Of a DNA stretch of 64,000 nt, positions 27,401 to 34,559 are shown piece after piece (the stretch's first letter is position 1; every line of letters begins with the position of its first letter). The position numbers were made by a program, and so were the translations under genes. The DNA lies in contig NZ_JAQIJT010000002.1 in the NCBI RefSeq assembly GCF_036946125.1, positions 2,044,001-2,108,000 on the forward strand, in the 5' to 3' direction. The notes beneath the pieces are model-generated. The model had not been told where the DNA came from and ran no database searches. It saw only the letters and a list, made by a program, of their open reading frames with translations. The stretch comes from Sphingomonas adhaesiva. Its GTDB lineage: Bacteria; Pseudomonadota; Alphaproteobacteria; Sphingomonadales; Sphingomonadaceae.

Positions 27401-29778
27401 GCACGATCACGGCCGCCGCGCTGAATGGCGCCGCCGGCCTGTCCGCTTCCGCAAGCGGCGCCGCCACCTTCGACACGATCGCGACCGCGGGTGCACTGGC
27501 GCTGTCGGCGGGCGGCGACCTGACCGTAGGCAGCTTCGCCAGCGGTGGCGCGGCGACCCTCGCCACGAGCGGCGGGCAACTGAGCATCGCCCGCGCGGCA
27601 CGATCGACCGGCGAGATGACGCTGACGGGGACGGCGATCACCGCCGGCCCGCTGGACAGCGGCGCCGGATTGACCGCCACCGCGAGCCGCGCCGGGACCT
27701 TCGACGCCGTGACCGCCGCCGACACGCTCACGCTCGTCGCCGGGGGCGATCTGTCGACCGGCGCGCTGCGGAGTGGCGCGGTCGTCGCGCAAGCGGGGGG
27801 CGTGCTGGCGACCGGCGCGCTCGCGGTCGATACGACCCCGCGCGCGAGCGGGGACATCCGCCTGACGTCGGCCCGCACGCTGAGCGTGGGCGACATCGCC
27901 GCGCCCGGCAGCATCGCCCTGACCGCGCGTGACGGCGGATTACAGCTGGGCACGCTCGCGGCCGGCCGCGACGTGGCGCTGACCGCGGCGGGCGACGTGT
28001 CGGCCGCCAGCCTGAGCGCGGGCAATGCGGTGCGGATCGGCGGTATCGACGGGGCGTCCACCGGGTCACCATCGCCGCCGCTTCCCGGCAGCGTGCGGAT
28101 CGCCGGTGCGATCGGCGCGCGGACGATCGCCATCGCCGCTGCCGGCGAGGTCCGCTTCGACGCCCTCGCTGGAGGCGACCAGTTCCGGATCGACAGCGGC
28201 GCGGCGATCACGGGGCGTATCGTCACCGCCGGCCGCGGCGCCCTTCTCGCGGTCGGCGACATCGCGCTGGGCGGTGCGACGACGAGCGGCGACCTGCTGC
28301 TGTTGAGCGGGGGCGGGATTGGCGTGACCGGGCCCGCGCGTGTCGGCGGCAGCCTCGCCTTGCTGGCGCAACGGGCCGTTTCGGCGGGGCCGATCATCGC
28401 CGACGGTGTCGTCTTCGCCGGCGGCGTCGCGAATGCGAACCGCATCACGAGCGCGACGGCGCTGCCGGCGTCCTTCGCCGACTCGTCGAGTGCGAACGTC
28501 GCAGGGCCGGTGACGTTCGCCGGCCCGGTCGGTGCGCAGGCCGTGCGCGTGGCCGCCGACGGCGCGGTATCCACCGCCGGGGTGGCGGCAACGCGCACGC
28601 TGTCGCTGACCGGCGCGACGGTGACGCTTGCGGGTGCCGTCGCGGCGCCTGCCATTACGCTCTCCGCCAACGACCTGACGATCGCTGGTGCGGGCACGCT
28701 GGGGGATGCAGGCACGACCGCGATCACGATCGCCCCCCTGCCCGGCACGACGACCCTCTCGCTGGGGGACGGTCTCGCTGCGGGCGGCTTCGCGATCGAC
28801 CAGGCGGAGTTCGGCCGTATCCGCGCGGGAACGCTGTCGATCGGCGATACCGCCGCCACCGGGCTGCGCACCGTCATCGGCACCCTGACCGTGGCGGGGG
28901 ATCGCATCGGCACGTTGCAGGCCGCCGGGGAGCAGCTGGCGGTGGTGGGTGCGCTCCGCATGACGACGGCCGATGCGCGATCGGGCATCGATCTCTCCGC
29001 GGCGCGCGACCTCGTCGTGCGCACCGATACGGGGTCGATCGGCGTGACGGGCACCGGCGATGCGCTGGCGGGGACGCTCCGGCTGCGCGGCGGCGACGTC
29101 GCGATCGGTACGCCGGCGTTCGTGACCGCTGCCGTGGGCCAGTCCCCCGCCGCCGTCGCGACCGCGGCCGGCACGCCCTATGCCACGCCGGTGCCCGGTG
29201 GCGTGGTACGCGCGGGCGGCATCGACCTGGGCGCGGCGCGGCTGATCGCGGTGCAGAACAGCGGCAGCACGCTGACCGCGGCCGGTATCCTGGCGGGGGA
29301 CGGCGGGCTGACGCTGACGTCCACCGCGGCAGGCGGCAGCGCGACCACCGCGATCGTCTATGGCGCGATCCGGAACGGCGGCACGCTGCTGACCAACCGC
29401 GACGTGCGGCGTGTCGTGCGGCTGGCGCGGGATGGCGCGAACGGTACGGCCGCGGACTTCGACGCCGGCTCGACGGTCAACGGATGTGCGCTGACGCCGT
29501 CCAGTGCCTGTCTGTTCGGTGCGGCGGCGTTGTCGGAGGAGCCGATCGTCGCCTCGATCCCGACCGACGTGCAGGGGATCGTCGGCAAGCTGACCGGCAC
29601 GGAGAGCAGCGCGCTGGGCCCGCGGCTGACGGTCGGGACCGAGTTGCTGATCGACACCACCGCGATCGACCTGCCGCAGCGGATCGGCGATCCGGTCGGC
29701 AGCGCCGGCAATGCGGCGCTGTGGGATCCGAACGATCCCGAGGCCGAAGAACGCAGTGACAGGGAGGGCGGCCGATGA
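21457..29778 (+). CDS. Large filamentous-haemagglutinin-like exoprotein (TpsA), beta-helix repeats
   Basis: A 2773-residue secreted protein with a signal peptide ending in APAAAQ and a CGGAGG ribosome site at 21445-21450. Residues about 30-165 form the secretion domain, with NPGGII at 140-145 where the family usually has NPNGI. The rest is nearly all short strands rich in Gly, Ala, Thr and Ser, as in a right-handed beta-helix. It includes a Gly-rich section (coded by about 23600-24640) and eight copies of a 77-residue repeat marked by SFASGG. The C-terminal 140 residues differ in character (IRNGGTLLTNRDVRRVVRLA, two cysteines, then an acidic end). Such proteins are adhesins or carry effectors; no toxin domain is recognisable. 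It overlaps the CHAT gene by the four bases ATGA. Confidence 0.87.
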   Translation: MIRIPHLHGSAVSLMALAAGLVAAPAAAQTSYNANDPTVTSGTVTYDRGVTTPGTEVYTIDSPTAVLDFQVFGNSSFVINFQRPDTTVVYQNGTNTPDFTVLNRIQDNGIQPIRFDGTVLSRLRDTAGNVTPGGTVWFYNPGGIIVGSSATFDVGSLLLTTADPTGGTGVINSTSRLVLATDVNQDRALPGIEVEPGAQLTATRNNSYIALVAPFVRHGGTTSVNGGAAFVAAETATLTIDQGLFDIQVAVGSDGEADDQGQNRSSMELYGSIAGQGPTAAGQNRAIYAVAVPKNQAITMLVDADRLGFTPATSVSVENGAIYLQAGGGITVAPSTPIVSRMNLPTQGTADISLTLDNITSPIAAQAANALTVRTPLTEIPPGSQPVSTPLGGGAYFYGGRSATVTIDDGKLLSTLTGSVRIQSFGNGTAGTARLEVSNGSTFDVGGQLGVRADTVGRILPAGWTAVAGEASLSVTASTLTAQTVDVVSDYTSGSQGPLTGSAGTASIAVSGGGALNASRYVGAGASAIGTGGTVRITLDDGTIAADQLFATARGGGPDGGIGGSARIATLDGGGAFTITRGVLIDATALGNPRVDARLGTVANVGGDASLSLGGGRTSTARSITIDASVDGFDNGGFANDAATLRSTGGTATLSLAGDTGLTADSLTLTAAATDFGVSSAATRRTTGGTVTAAIDGALRVGTLSLVSDATGGAVSGSQSVAGSALGGSTSLSVNAGGTIAASSLISLTAGAVGGASSGTATGGAATGGTSALTVDTNGTLNAAGIDMAANALAGASQAGTGGAAQGGSTSGVVRGNLTAASLTLRARVTGGDGAAGGDATAGAVSASVSGGTLTVSQALTLGANALGGAAKGGGGGGIGRGGSAVADVSNGTLTFADAVVAARATGGAASAGTGGAGYGGTATFATGTDGVARFASGTIGAEAIGGDATGGTGGVAFGGDVAIRLADGRMETSADGLALLARAQATGGSGIDGGAATGGTARLTATSGVAATRSVLSLVASAFGGAGAGGTASAGTATLATTEAADLTFRQVSLIATAQSPGTSVTARSATGGQAGIDVAAGRLTTDILAMNVNAFGASPQGGTVSVASGSGAIGVLQTSLLLARSALGTVAGTGGTVRVRADTTGGGGTTDLGDATIFANDLVAIGAVGGNRADSPVGFAALDARANRAIQVGQNLAMRTGALTLSSNGTLNALDLNSPTTVTVFAANAANIGNVTGSDVSLAGNGTVAAGNVTATRNVALGAGSATIGDVVAQGTVRLITTGDLTSGSLRGGSILAQADGALRVGAPTIVPNSATDGSITLISGQALAVGDITAPGSVALAARGGGLTAGTLDGGGDVVMLARDGVTATGIRAGGVAKIGNVAGLGSVPAPLAQVGTAATRLGGAAQVTNGIQASRIDVAAGGITAPTVAATGDVRLDSGNGITIATLGAGSSTIGGEGRVAIDSATTTAAFAVATRGDVALGAFASGGTAVVSATGARLDVARASRAAGDLTLTGATITAAPLQSGARLSASAIGSATFATVGSTNALAITAGNGVIVDSFASGGTASLASSTGGLRIAGASRAAGDITLSAASLDVAAVQSDAGLAAIASGPAIFATVTTGSGLSIAGGSGVTVDSFASGGTASLASSTGGLRIAGASRAAGDITLSAASLDVAAVQSDAGLDAVASGPAVFATVTTGTGLSIAGGSGVTVDSFASGGAAVLNATGARLSIARASRAGGGITLSGGVVDAVDLDSAAGLTATASGAATFGMLATDEALSVTAGGPITLASFASGGAASLASTGGPLRLTGASRAAGDLTLSASAIEAVALDSGGLLSAATTGTAAIDAITAATGVVVNGSSGVSIGSFATGGAAALTAARGPLTIARASRAGGDLTLVADTLAAAALGSGARLRADVARTASIDTVAASGDLTLTTNGGLTIGSFQSGGTAALIAREAPLTIARGSQASGAVTLEGGTITAAALNGAAGLSASASGAATFDTIATAGALALSAGGDLTVGSFASGGAATLATSGGQLSIARAARSTGEMTLTGTAITAGPLDSGAGLTATASRAGTFDAVTAADTLTLVAGGDLSTGALRSGAVVAQAGGVLATGALAVDTTPRASGDIRLTSARTLSVGDIAAPGSIALTARDGGLQLGTLAAGRDVALTAAGDVSAASLSAGNAVRIGGIDGASTGSPSPPLPGSVRIAGAIGARTIAIAAAGEVRFDALAGGDQFRIDSGAAITGRIVTAGRGALLAVGDIALGGATTSGDLLLLSGGGIGVTGPARVGGSLALLAQRAVSAGPIIADGVVFAGGVANANRITSATALPASFADSSSANVAGPVTFAGPVGAQAVRVAADGAVSTAGVAATRTLSLTGATVTLAGAVAAPAITLSANDLTIAGAGTLGDAGTTAITIAPLPGTTTLSLGDGLAAGGFAIDQAEFGRIRAGTLSIGDTAATGLRTVIGTLTVAGDRIGTLQAAGEQLAVVGALRMTTADARSGIDLSAARDLVVRTDTGSIGVTGTGDALAGTLRLRGGDVAIGTPAFVTAAVGQSPAAVATAAGTPYATPVPGGVVRAGGIDLGAARLIAVQNSGSTLTAAGILAGDGGLTLTSTAAGGSATTAIVYGAIRNGGTLLTNRDVRRVVRLARDGANGTAADFDAGSTVNGCALTPSSACLFGAAALSEEPIVASIPTDVQGIVGKLTGTESSALGPRLTVGTELLIDTTAIDLPQRIGDPVGSAGNAALWDPNDPEAEERSDREGGR
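25911..27600 (+). repeat. Eight 77-residue repeats coded within tpsA
   Basis: The motif FASGG, or a close variant such as SFATGG and SFQSGG, recurs about every 231 bases, each time followed by a stretch like ASLASTGGPLRLTGASRAAG. I count eight copies. In the protein each unit would be several turns of the beta-helix. Confidence 0.8.
26140..26601 (+). repeat. Near-identical 231-base tandem duplication inside tpsA
   Basis: Copy one is 26140-26370 and copy two is 26371-26601, both starting at GTCGACAGCTTCGCCAGCGG. By eye they differ at about eight positions. The other repeats of this array are much more diverged, so this pair is a recent duplication or a gene-converted pair. The unit keeps the reading frame (77 codons). 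Confidence 0.9.
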
Positions 29779-32700
29779 CCCGCATTCTGGGGATGCTGGC
29801 CGCGGTCGCGCTGTCGATCGGCGCGGGGGGTGCCGCGGATGCGCCGCTGTCCTCGCGCGCCAGCTTTCGCATCGGCACGTCGGGCGTGCTGTGTTCGGCG
29901 CAGGTGCGGCTGAGCGATCCCGTGCTGGGGGGGATGTTCGATCGCGGCTATGCGATCACCTGCCGCGATGCCGCCGCGCCGGTGGGGCGTCTCTACGCGC
30001 TGCGCGGCCCCCAGGATCGCAGCGCGGTCGTGACCCGCAGCAACGGCGAGCCGCTGACCTGCATCGCCCCGACGCGCGAGACGATCGCGAAGGTCGGGGC
30101 GGTCGCGGTCAGCCAGTGTACCGGGGGAACGACCGGGCTGCCGTATCGCCTGTACGCGGTGCAGCATGGCCGCACGCAGCTGCTCGCGATCGGACTGGCC
30201 GGGTACGATCCGGCGTTGCGGCTGGGGCTGGTATCGCTCGCCACGGATCGCCCCGCGGAGGGCGCAGTGGAGGTCGCGGCCACCGCGGCAGGCGATCCCG
30301 CCGCCTTTGCCCGCGCACAGGCCGGCGCGCTCGATGCGTCCGCCGCGCTGTCGCAGGCGTATGAGCGCAACAATGCGGGCAATTTCGCGGAGGCCGCGGA
30401 GTTCTTCGCCAGCCTGTCCGACCGGCCGCAGCGGGCCGGCGATGTCGATCGCTCGGCGGAATATCTGCTGGGCCAGGCGATGCAGCAGTCCAATCTGGGC
30501 AATCGTGCCGGCGCGCGGCGGCTGTTCGCGCGCGCCGATGCCGCGATCCGGCCCGGCGACGTCGTCACCGCGCGGCTGCTGCGCAATTATCGCGCGATGG
30601 AGGCGCTCAACCGGCACGAATCCGCTGCGGCGCGCGCGTTGCTCGACGCGCCGCTGCCGCTGGTGGATCGCGGGACCGACGATGCGCTGACGTCCGGGCG
30701 GATCGACGCCGCCCTCGCCGCGCAGATCAATGCGGAAAACGGCGTGCTGGGGCGCCTGGCCGGGGTGGAGCCGGGGCTGCTCCCCAGCGAACGCGTCGCG
30801 ATCTTGGATGGTCAGGCCGCGCAATTGCGCGGCGTCGCGTTGCGAATGGAGGGGCGCTACGCCGATGCGCTGCTGGCGCTGGAGCAAGCCGGCCGTGCCA
30901 TCGCGGCGGTACGCGAGGGGCGCGTGGCCTCCGCCGCGTTCATCCGGTCGGAGGCGCAGACCGAAACCGCGCTGATCCGCGAAGCCGGGGGCGACTATCC
31001 CGCCGCCGAGCGCGCTTTGACCGCAGCGGTGGCGATCCTGGATGCGGATTATCCGCGCTCCAGCGCCGCGCTGACGGCCCGCGCCCGGCTGGCCGGATTC
31101 CTGGCGCGGCGCGGTCAGGATGCGCGGGCCAGCACGCTTTATGCCGAGGTGGTGGCGCAGATTCGCGACACGCCGGGCTCGGCCGCGACGCTGCGCGACC
31201 TGCTCGCCCCCTATTTCGCCACGCTGGCGCGGCGCGCGGGGACCGATCCCGCCGCCGCCGCCGCGCTGTTCGACGCCGCGCAGGTGCTGGTCCGCCCCGG
31301 CGTGGCGCAGACGCAGGCGGTGTTCGCCCGCGAACTGTCCGCCGGCGACGACCGCGCCGCGGCGCTGTTCCGTCAGTCGATCAACCTGACGCGACAGGTG
31401 GCGCAGGCCTCCGGCGAGGTGGCGCGCCTGTCGTCCGCGGGTGACACCACCGCGACCGCCGCCGCGCGCGCGCGACTGGATGCGCTGGAGCGGGAGCAGA
31501 CCGGCGTCACGGCACAGCTGGCGGCCTATCCGCGCTTTCGCGCGACGATCAGCGACGCCGCCGACCTGGCGACGCTGCGCGCCGCGCTCCGCCCCGACGA
31601 GGCGTATCTGCTGGTACGCGCGGTCGGCAGCGACCTGTACGCCGCGTTCGTCACCCCGACGACGCTGCGCGCCTATCGCCTCGACACGACGCTGGCGAAG
31701 CTGGGGCGTGACGTCGCGGCCCTACGCGCCAGCGTCGTGACGGTCACCGACGGGCGCAGCATCGTGTCGCCGTTCGATCTCGACCGCGCGCGACGGCTCC
31801 ACACCATCTTGCTGGGGCCGGTCGGCGACCTGCTGCCGGGGGTGCGCAGCCTCGTCTACGAGCCGGACGGGCCGCTGCTCCAGCTGCCCATGAACCTGCT
31901 GGTCGAAAGCGACGCGGGGCTGGCCGATTATCGCCGCCGTCAGAGCGCACCGGGCGCGGACCCGTTCGACTATCGCGGCGTCGCCTGGCTGGGTCGCGAC
32001 CGGACGGTGACGACCGCGGTGTCCCCGCGCGCCTTCGTCGACGTTCGCGCCGCCGCGCCGTCGCGCGGGGGCAAGGCGTACCTGGGCTTCGGCGAGAACG
32101 CGCCCCCGGCAGCCGTCGCCAGCCTGCTCGCCCCGGTCGCGGCGCGCGGCGAGTGCGACTGGCCGCTCGCCGCGTGGCGCAACCCCATTTCGGCGGCGGA
32201 ACTGCGCTATGCGCGCGACGCGCTGGGCGATCGCCGCGGCGAAATCGTCACCGGCGCGGCGTTCAGCGACACCGCGGTGGAGGCTCGCCGCGACCTGGCC
32301 GACTATCGCATCCTGCATTTCGCGACCCACGGGCTCGTCACCGCGCCGCGCCCGATCTGCCCGGCACGGCCCGCCCTGCTGACGTCGTTCGGGGGGGCGG
32401 GGTCGGACGGGCTGCTGAGCTTCCGCGAGATCTTCGACCTGCGGCTCGATGCCGATGTCGTGATCCTCTCCGCCTGCGACACCGCGGGCATGGCCACGAT
32501 CGAGGCCACGCGCGAGGCCGGGGTGACCACGGGCGGCAATTTCGCGCTCGACGGGCTGGTCCGCGCCTTCGTGGGGGCCGGCGCGCGGACGGTCGTCGCC
32601 AGCCACTGGCCGATCCCCGACGATTACGGCGCCACGCAGCAACTGGTCAGCACGCTGTTCGCCGCCAGGCCGGGCACCTCGATCGCCGACGCGCTCGCCA

Positions 32701-32804
32701 CGGGGCAGCGTGCGCTGATGGACCGCGCGGAAACCTCACACCCCTTCTACTGGTCGGCGTTCGCGATCGTCGGCGACGGGCGGCAGCCGCTGCTGCGCCG
32801 CTGA
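29775..32804 (+). CDS. Exported TPR-CHAT domain caspase-like protease
   Basis: A 1009-residue protein with a signal peptide (ILGMLAAVALSIGAGGAADA). The middle (about 190-500) is helical and repeat-like (TPR type; YERNNAGNFAEAAEFFASL, YADALLALEQAGRAIAAVR, YPAAERALTAAVAILD). The C-terminal 400 residues are a CHAT domain (EAYLLVRAVGSDLYAAFV onward), with the catalytic pair in HFATHG (His852) and ILSACDTA (Cys901), followed by LDGLVRAFVGAGARTVVASH. CHAT is a separase/caspase-like cysteine protease family. It has its own export signal and overlaps tpsA by four bases, with an AGGGAGGG ribosome site just upstream, so it is made together with TpsA. It may process TpsA in the periplasm; its target is unknown. 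Confidence 0.88.
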   Translation: MTRILGMLAAVALSIGAGGAADAPLSSRASFRIGTSGVLCSAQVRLSDPVLGGMFDRGYAITCRDAAAPVGRLYALRGPQDRSAVVTRSNGEPLTCIAPTRETIAKVGAVAVSQCTGGTTGLPYRLYAVQHGRTQLLAIGLAGYDPALRLGLVSLATDRPAEGAVEVAATAAGDPAAFARAQAGALDASAALSQAYERNNAGNFAEAAEFFASLSDRPQRAGDVDRSAEYLLGQAMQQSNLGNRAGARRLFARADAAIRPGDVVTARLLRNYRAMEALNRHESAAARALLDAPLPLVDRGTDDALTSGRIDAALAAQINAENGVLGRLAGVEPGLLPSERVAILDGQAAQLRGVALRMEGRYADALLALEQAGRAIAAVREGRVASAAFIRSEAQTETALIREAGGDYPAAERALTAAVAILDADYPRSSAALTARARLAGFLARRGQDARASTLYAEVVAQIRDTPGSAATLRDLLAPYFATLARRAGTDPAAAAALFDAAQVLVRPGVAQTQAVFARELSAGDDRAAALFRQSINLTRQVAQASGEVARLSSAGDTTATAAARARLDALEREQTGVTAQLAAYPRFRATISDAADLATLRAALRPDEAYLLVRAVGSDLYAAFVTPTTLRAYRLDTTLAKLGRDVAALRASVVTVTDGRSIVSPFDLDRARRLHTILLGPVGDLLPGVRSLVYEPDGPLLQLPMNLLVESDAGLADYRRRQSAPGADPFDYRGVAWLGRDRTVTTAVSPRAFVDVRAAAPSRGGKAYLGFGENAPPAAVASLLAPVAARGECDWPLAAWRNPISAAELRYARDALGDRRGEIVTGAAFSDTAVEARRDLADYRILHFATHGLVTAPRPICPARPALLTSFGGAGSDGLLSFREIFDLRLDADVVILSACDTAGMATIEATREAGVTTGGNFALDGLVRAFVGAGARTVVASHWPIPDDYGATQQLVSTLFAARPGTSIADALATGQRALMDRAETSHPFYWSAFAIVGDGRQPLLRR

Positions 32805-32808
32805 CGCC

Positions 32809-33453
32809 TCAGGCGAAGAACAGCGGCTGGTCGCGGATGTGGCCGGTCGCGCGGGACAGGGCATGGTCGACATGGATCGGCACGCCATGCGCGCGCAGCA
32901 GGTCGCACAGCAGCCAGTCCTCGCCCTCGATCGTGCCGTCGGCATGGGCACGCGTCTCGAACAGGGGACGTCCGGCCGCCGTCACCGCCTGAAGCACCGT
33001 CGCCACGTCCATCAGCGCGAGCCCCAGCCCGATCCGGTCGACCGCCTCCAGCGGCTGGGCGGCGGCCTTCTGCGCGCTGCTCTCGACCAGGCGCCACCCA
33101 CCCTGCCCGTCCGCCGCCAGCGCGGTCGGGACCAGCGCATCGTGGCGGCGCGGATAGTTGGCCCCCACCATCGGTTGCCGCCACAGCAGCAGGCGGACGA
33201 GCGCATCGGCCGGGAAGACATGATCCGCGTCCAGCCACAGGATGCGATCCGCGCCCCAGTCGCGCGCCCAACCGAACAGGCTGGTGCGCGCCTGCACCAG
33301 GATCGAGCCGTGGGCGATGAACGTGTCCATCTCCAGCCCCCGAACGGAGGCCAGCGTCGCCGGGATCATCCGCGCCAGGCTGGAGACGAACCCCGCCTTC
33401 ACGTCGCCGAACGTCGGGATGCAGATCGCGACCTTCACCGCCGCAGCCCACAT
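32809..33453 (-). CDS. GT2-like glycosyltransferase family protein
   Basis: A 214-residue cytoplasmic protein. It opens with VAICIPTFGDVKAGFVSSL, a nucleotide-sugar-binding start typical of GT-A folds, and has ILWLDADHVFPADALVRLL, whose DAD would be the metal-binding DXD motif. Near the C-terminus GEDWLLCDLLRAHG fits the conserved ED-containing acceptor region. It lacks membrane segments. The ATG at 33453 was chosen because the fold begins right after it. It converges on the CHAT gene with four bases between stops. Donor and acceptor are unknown. Confidence 0.65.
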   Translation of the reverse strand: MWAAAVKVAICIPTFGDVKAGFVSSLARMIPATLASVRGLEMDTFIAHGSILVQARTSLFGWARDWGADRILWLDADHVFPADALVRLLLWRQPMVGANYPRRHDALVPTALAADGQGGWRLVESSAQKAAAQPLEAVDRIGLGLALMDVATVLQAVTAAGRPLFETRAHADGTIEGEDWLLCDLLRAHGVPIHVDHALSRATGHIRDQPLFFA

Positions 33454-33569
33454 GGCAGCGTCAGCGCGGTCGTCGGCGCGCCGCCGCCGGCCGGGATGGC
33501 GGAGATGATCCCCACCGCACTGGACTTCGCGCGTCCGCCTGCCCATGCGCATCGCGAGAGGACAAGCAT

Positions 33570-34235
33570 ATGCAATTCAACGAGGTTGTCCGCGCCCGGC
33601 GCTCGGTGCGCGCCTTCCGTCCCGATCCGGTCGCGCCGGAGGTACTGCGCGAGGTGCTGGGCACCGCGTGCCTCGCGCCGTCGGGCACCAACATCCAGCC
33701 ATGGAAGGTGCATGTCGTCACCGGCGACGCACGCCGCCGGTTGGAGGAGGAGGTGCTCGCGCACCGCGATACCGGCCCCGCCGACGATCGCGCGGAGTTT
33801 CCGCGCACCTCGAAGCGCAAGGAGCCCTATACCTCGCGGATGCGCGCGCTGGGCAAGGACATGTACGGGCGCATCGGCATCCCGCGCGGGGACGAGGCGG
33901 CGAGCTGGCAGCAATGGGGACGCAACTATCGCTTCTTCGATGCGCCGGTCGGCCTGATCTTCACGATCGACAAGGATCTGGACGCGATGTCCTTCCTCGA
34001 CATCGGCATGTTCATGCAGACGCTGATGCTCGCCGCAAAGGATCGCGGGCTCGACACCTGCGCACAGGGCGCCTGGAACATGTTCTGGACCGTCACCCGC
34101 CGCGTCCTGTCGATCCCGGACGACGAATATATCATCGCCGGCATGGCGCTGGGCTATGCCGACCACGCGCATCCGGTGAACGGCGTGGTCGCCCCGCGGG
34201 AGCCGCTGGAGCAGGTCGTCACCTTCCACGAATGA
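33570..34235 (+). CDS. Nitroreductase family protein
   Basis: A 221-residue protein with the FMN-binding start RARRSVRAFRPDPV, then CLAPSGTNIQPWKVHVVTG and, near the C-terminus, YIIAGMALGYAD. These match the NfsB/FRase-I type nitroreductase fold, which uses NAD(P)H to reduce nitro compounds, quinones or flavins. Length is normal for the family. An AGAGGA ribosome site precedes the ATG. It is divergent from the glycosyltransferase across 116 bases. Confidence 0.9.
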   Translation: MQFNEVVRARRSVRAFRPDPVAPEVLREVLGTACLAPSGTNIQPWKVHVVTGDARRRLEEEVLAHRDTGPADDRAEFPRTSKRKEPYTSRMRALGKDMYGRIGIPRGDEAASWQQWGRNYRFFDAPVGLIFTIDKDLDAMSFLDIGMFMQTLMLAAKDRGLDTCAQGAWNMFWTVTRRVLSIPDDEYIIAGMALGYADHAHPVNGVVAPREPLEQVVTFHE

Positions 34236-34385
34236 GGACCGGCTTCCGTCGTCGAGGCGCCGTCCGTTACCGCGATCTTTTCCACCAACGGTCGGAAAAC
34301 CCACGATCATTCCCGCCCCTTAACGATTTGTTTACCTTTTCCGGTCATCTTTGCGGTCGGACTTCAGGGGGACTGGAGAGCCGTC

Positions 34386-34532
34386 ATGGTATTGACCGAG
34401 AAGATGCGAGAGGAACTGCAGCGCGCCCGCCGGACCGTGGCACGGATCCAGCCGAGCGACGCCGATCCGCTGCGCGACGTGCTCGACCGCGTCGAGGCGC
34501 TGCTGGTGCGCGGGGACCTGCCGCGTCGCTGA
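34386..34532 (+). CDS. Small 48-residue protein, unknown function
   Basis: A short frame with a GGAGAG ribosome site eight bases before the ATG and an AT-richer upstream stretch (about 34290-34350) that could hold a promoter. The product is charged and amphipathic: it begins MVLTEKMREELQRARRTVAR and ends VLDRVEALLVRGDLPRR, with two predicted helices around a PSDADP turn. It matches nothing I recognise. Support is the ribosome site and the protein-like composition only. Confidence 0.45.
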   Translation: MVLTEKMREELQRARRTVARIQPSDADPLRDVLDRVEALLVRGDLPRR

Positions 34533-34559
34533 TGCGGCCCGGCGCCCGGCGTCGGCGCC

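Noticed and set aside
25041..29174. A 1377-codon open frame opposite tpsA
   Set aside because: Low-complexity Pro/Ala/Ser/Val composition mirrors the repeat structure of tpsA; no start context or motif.
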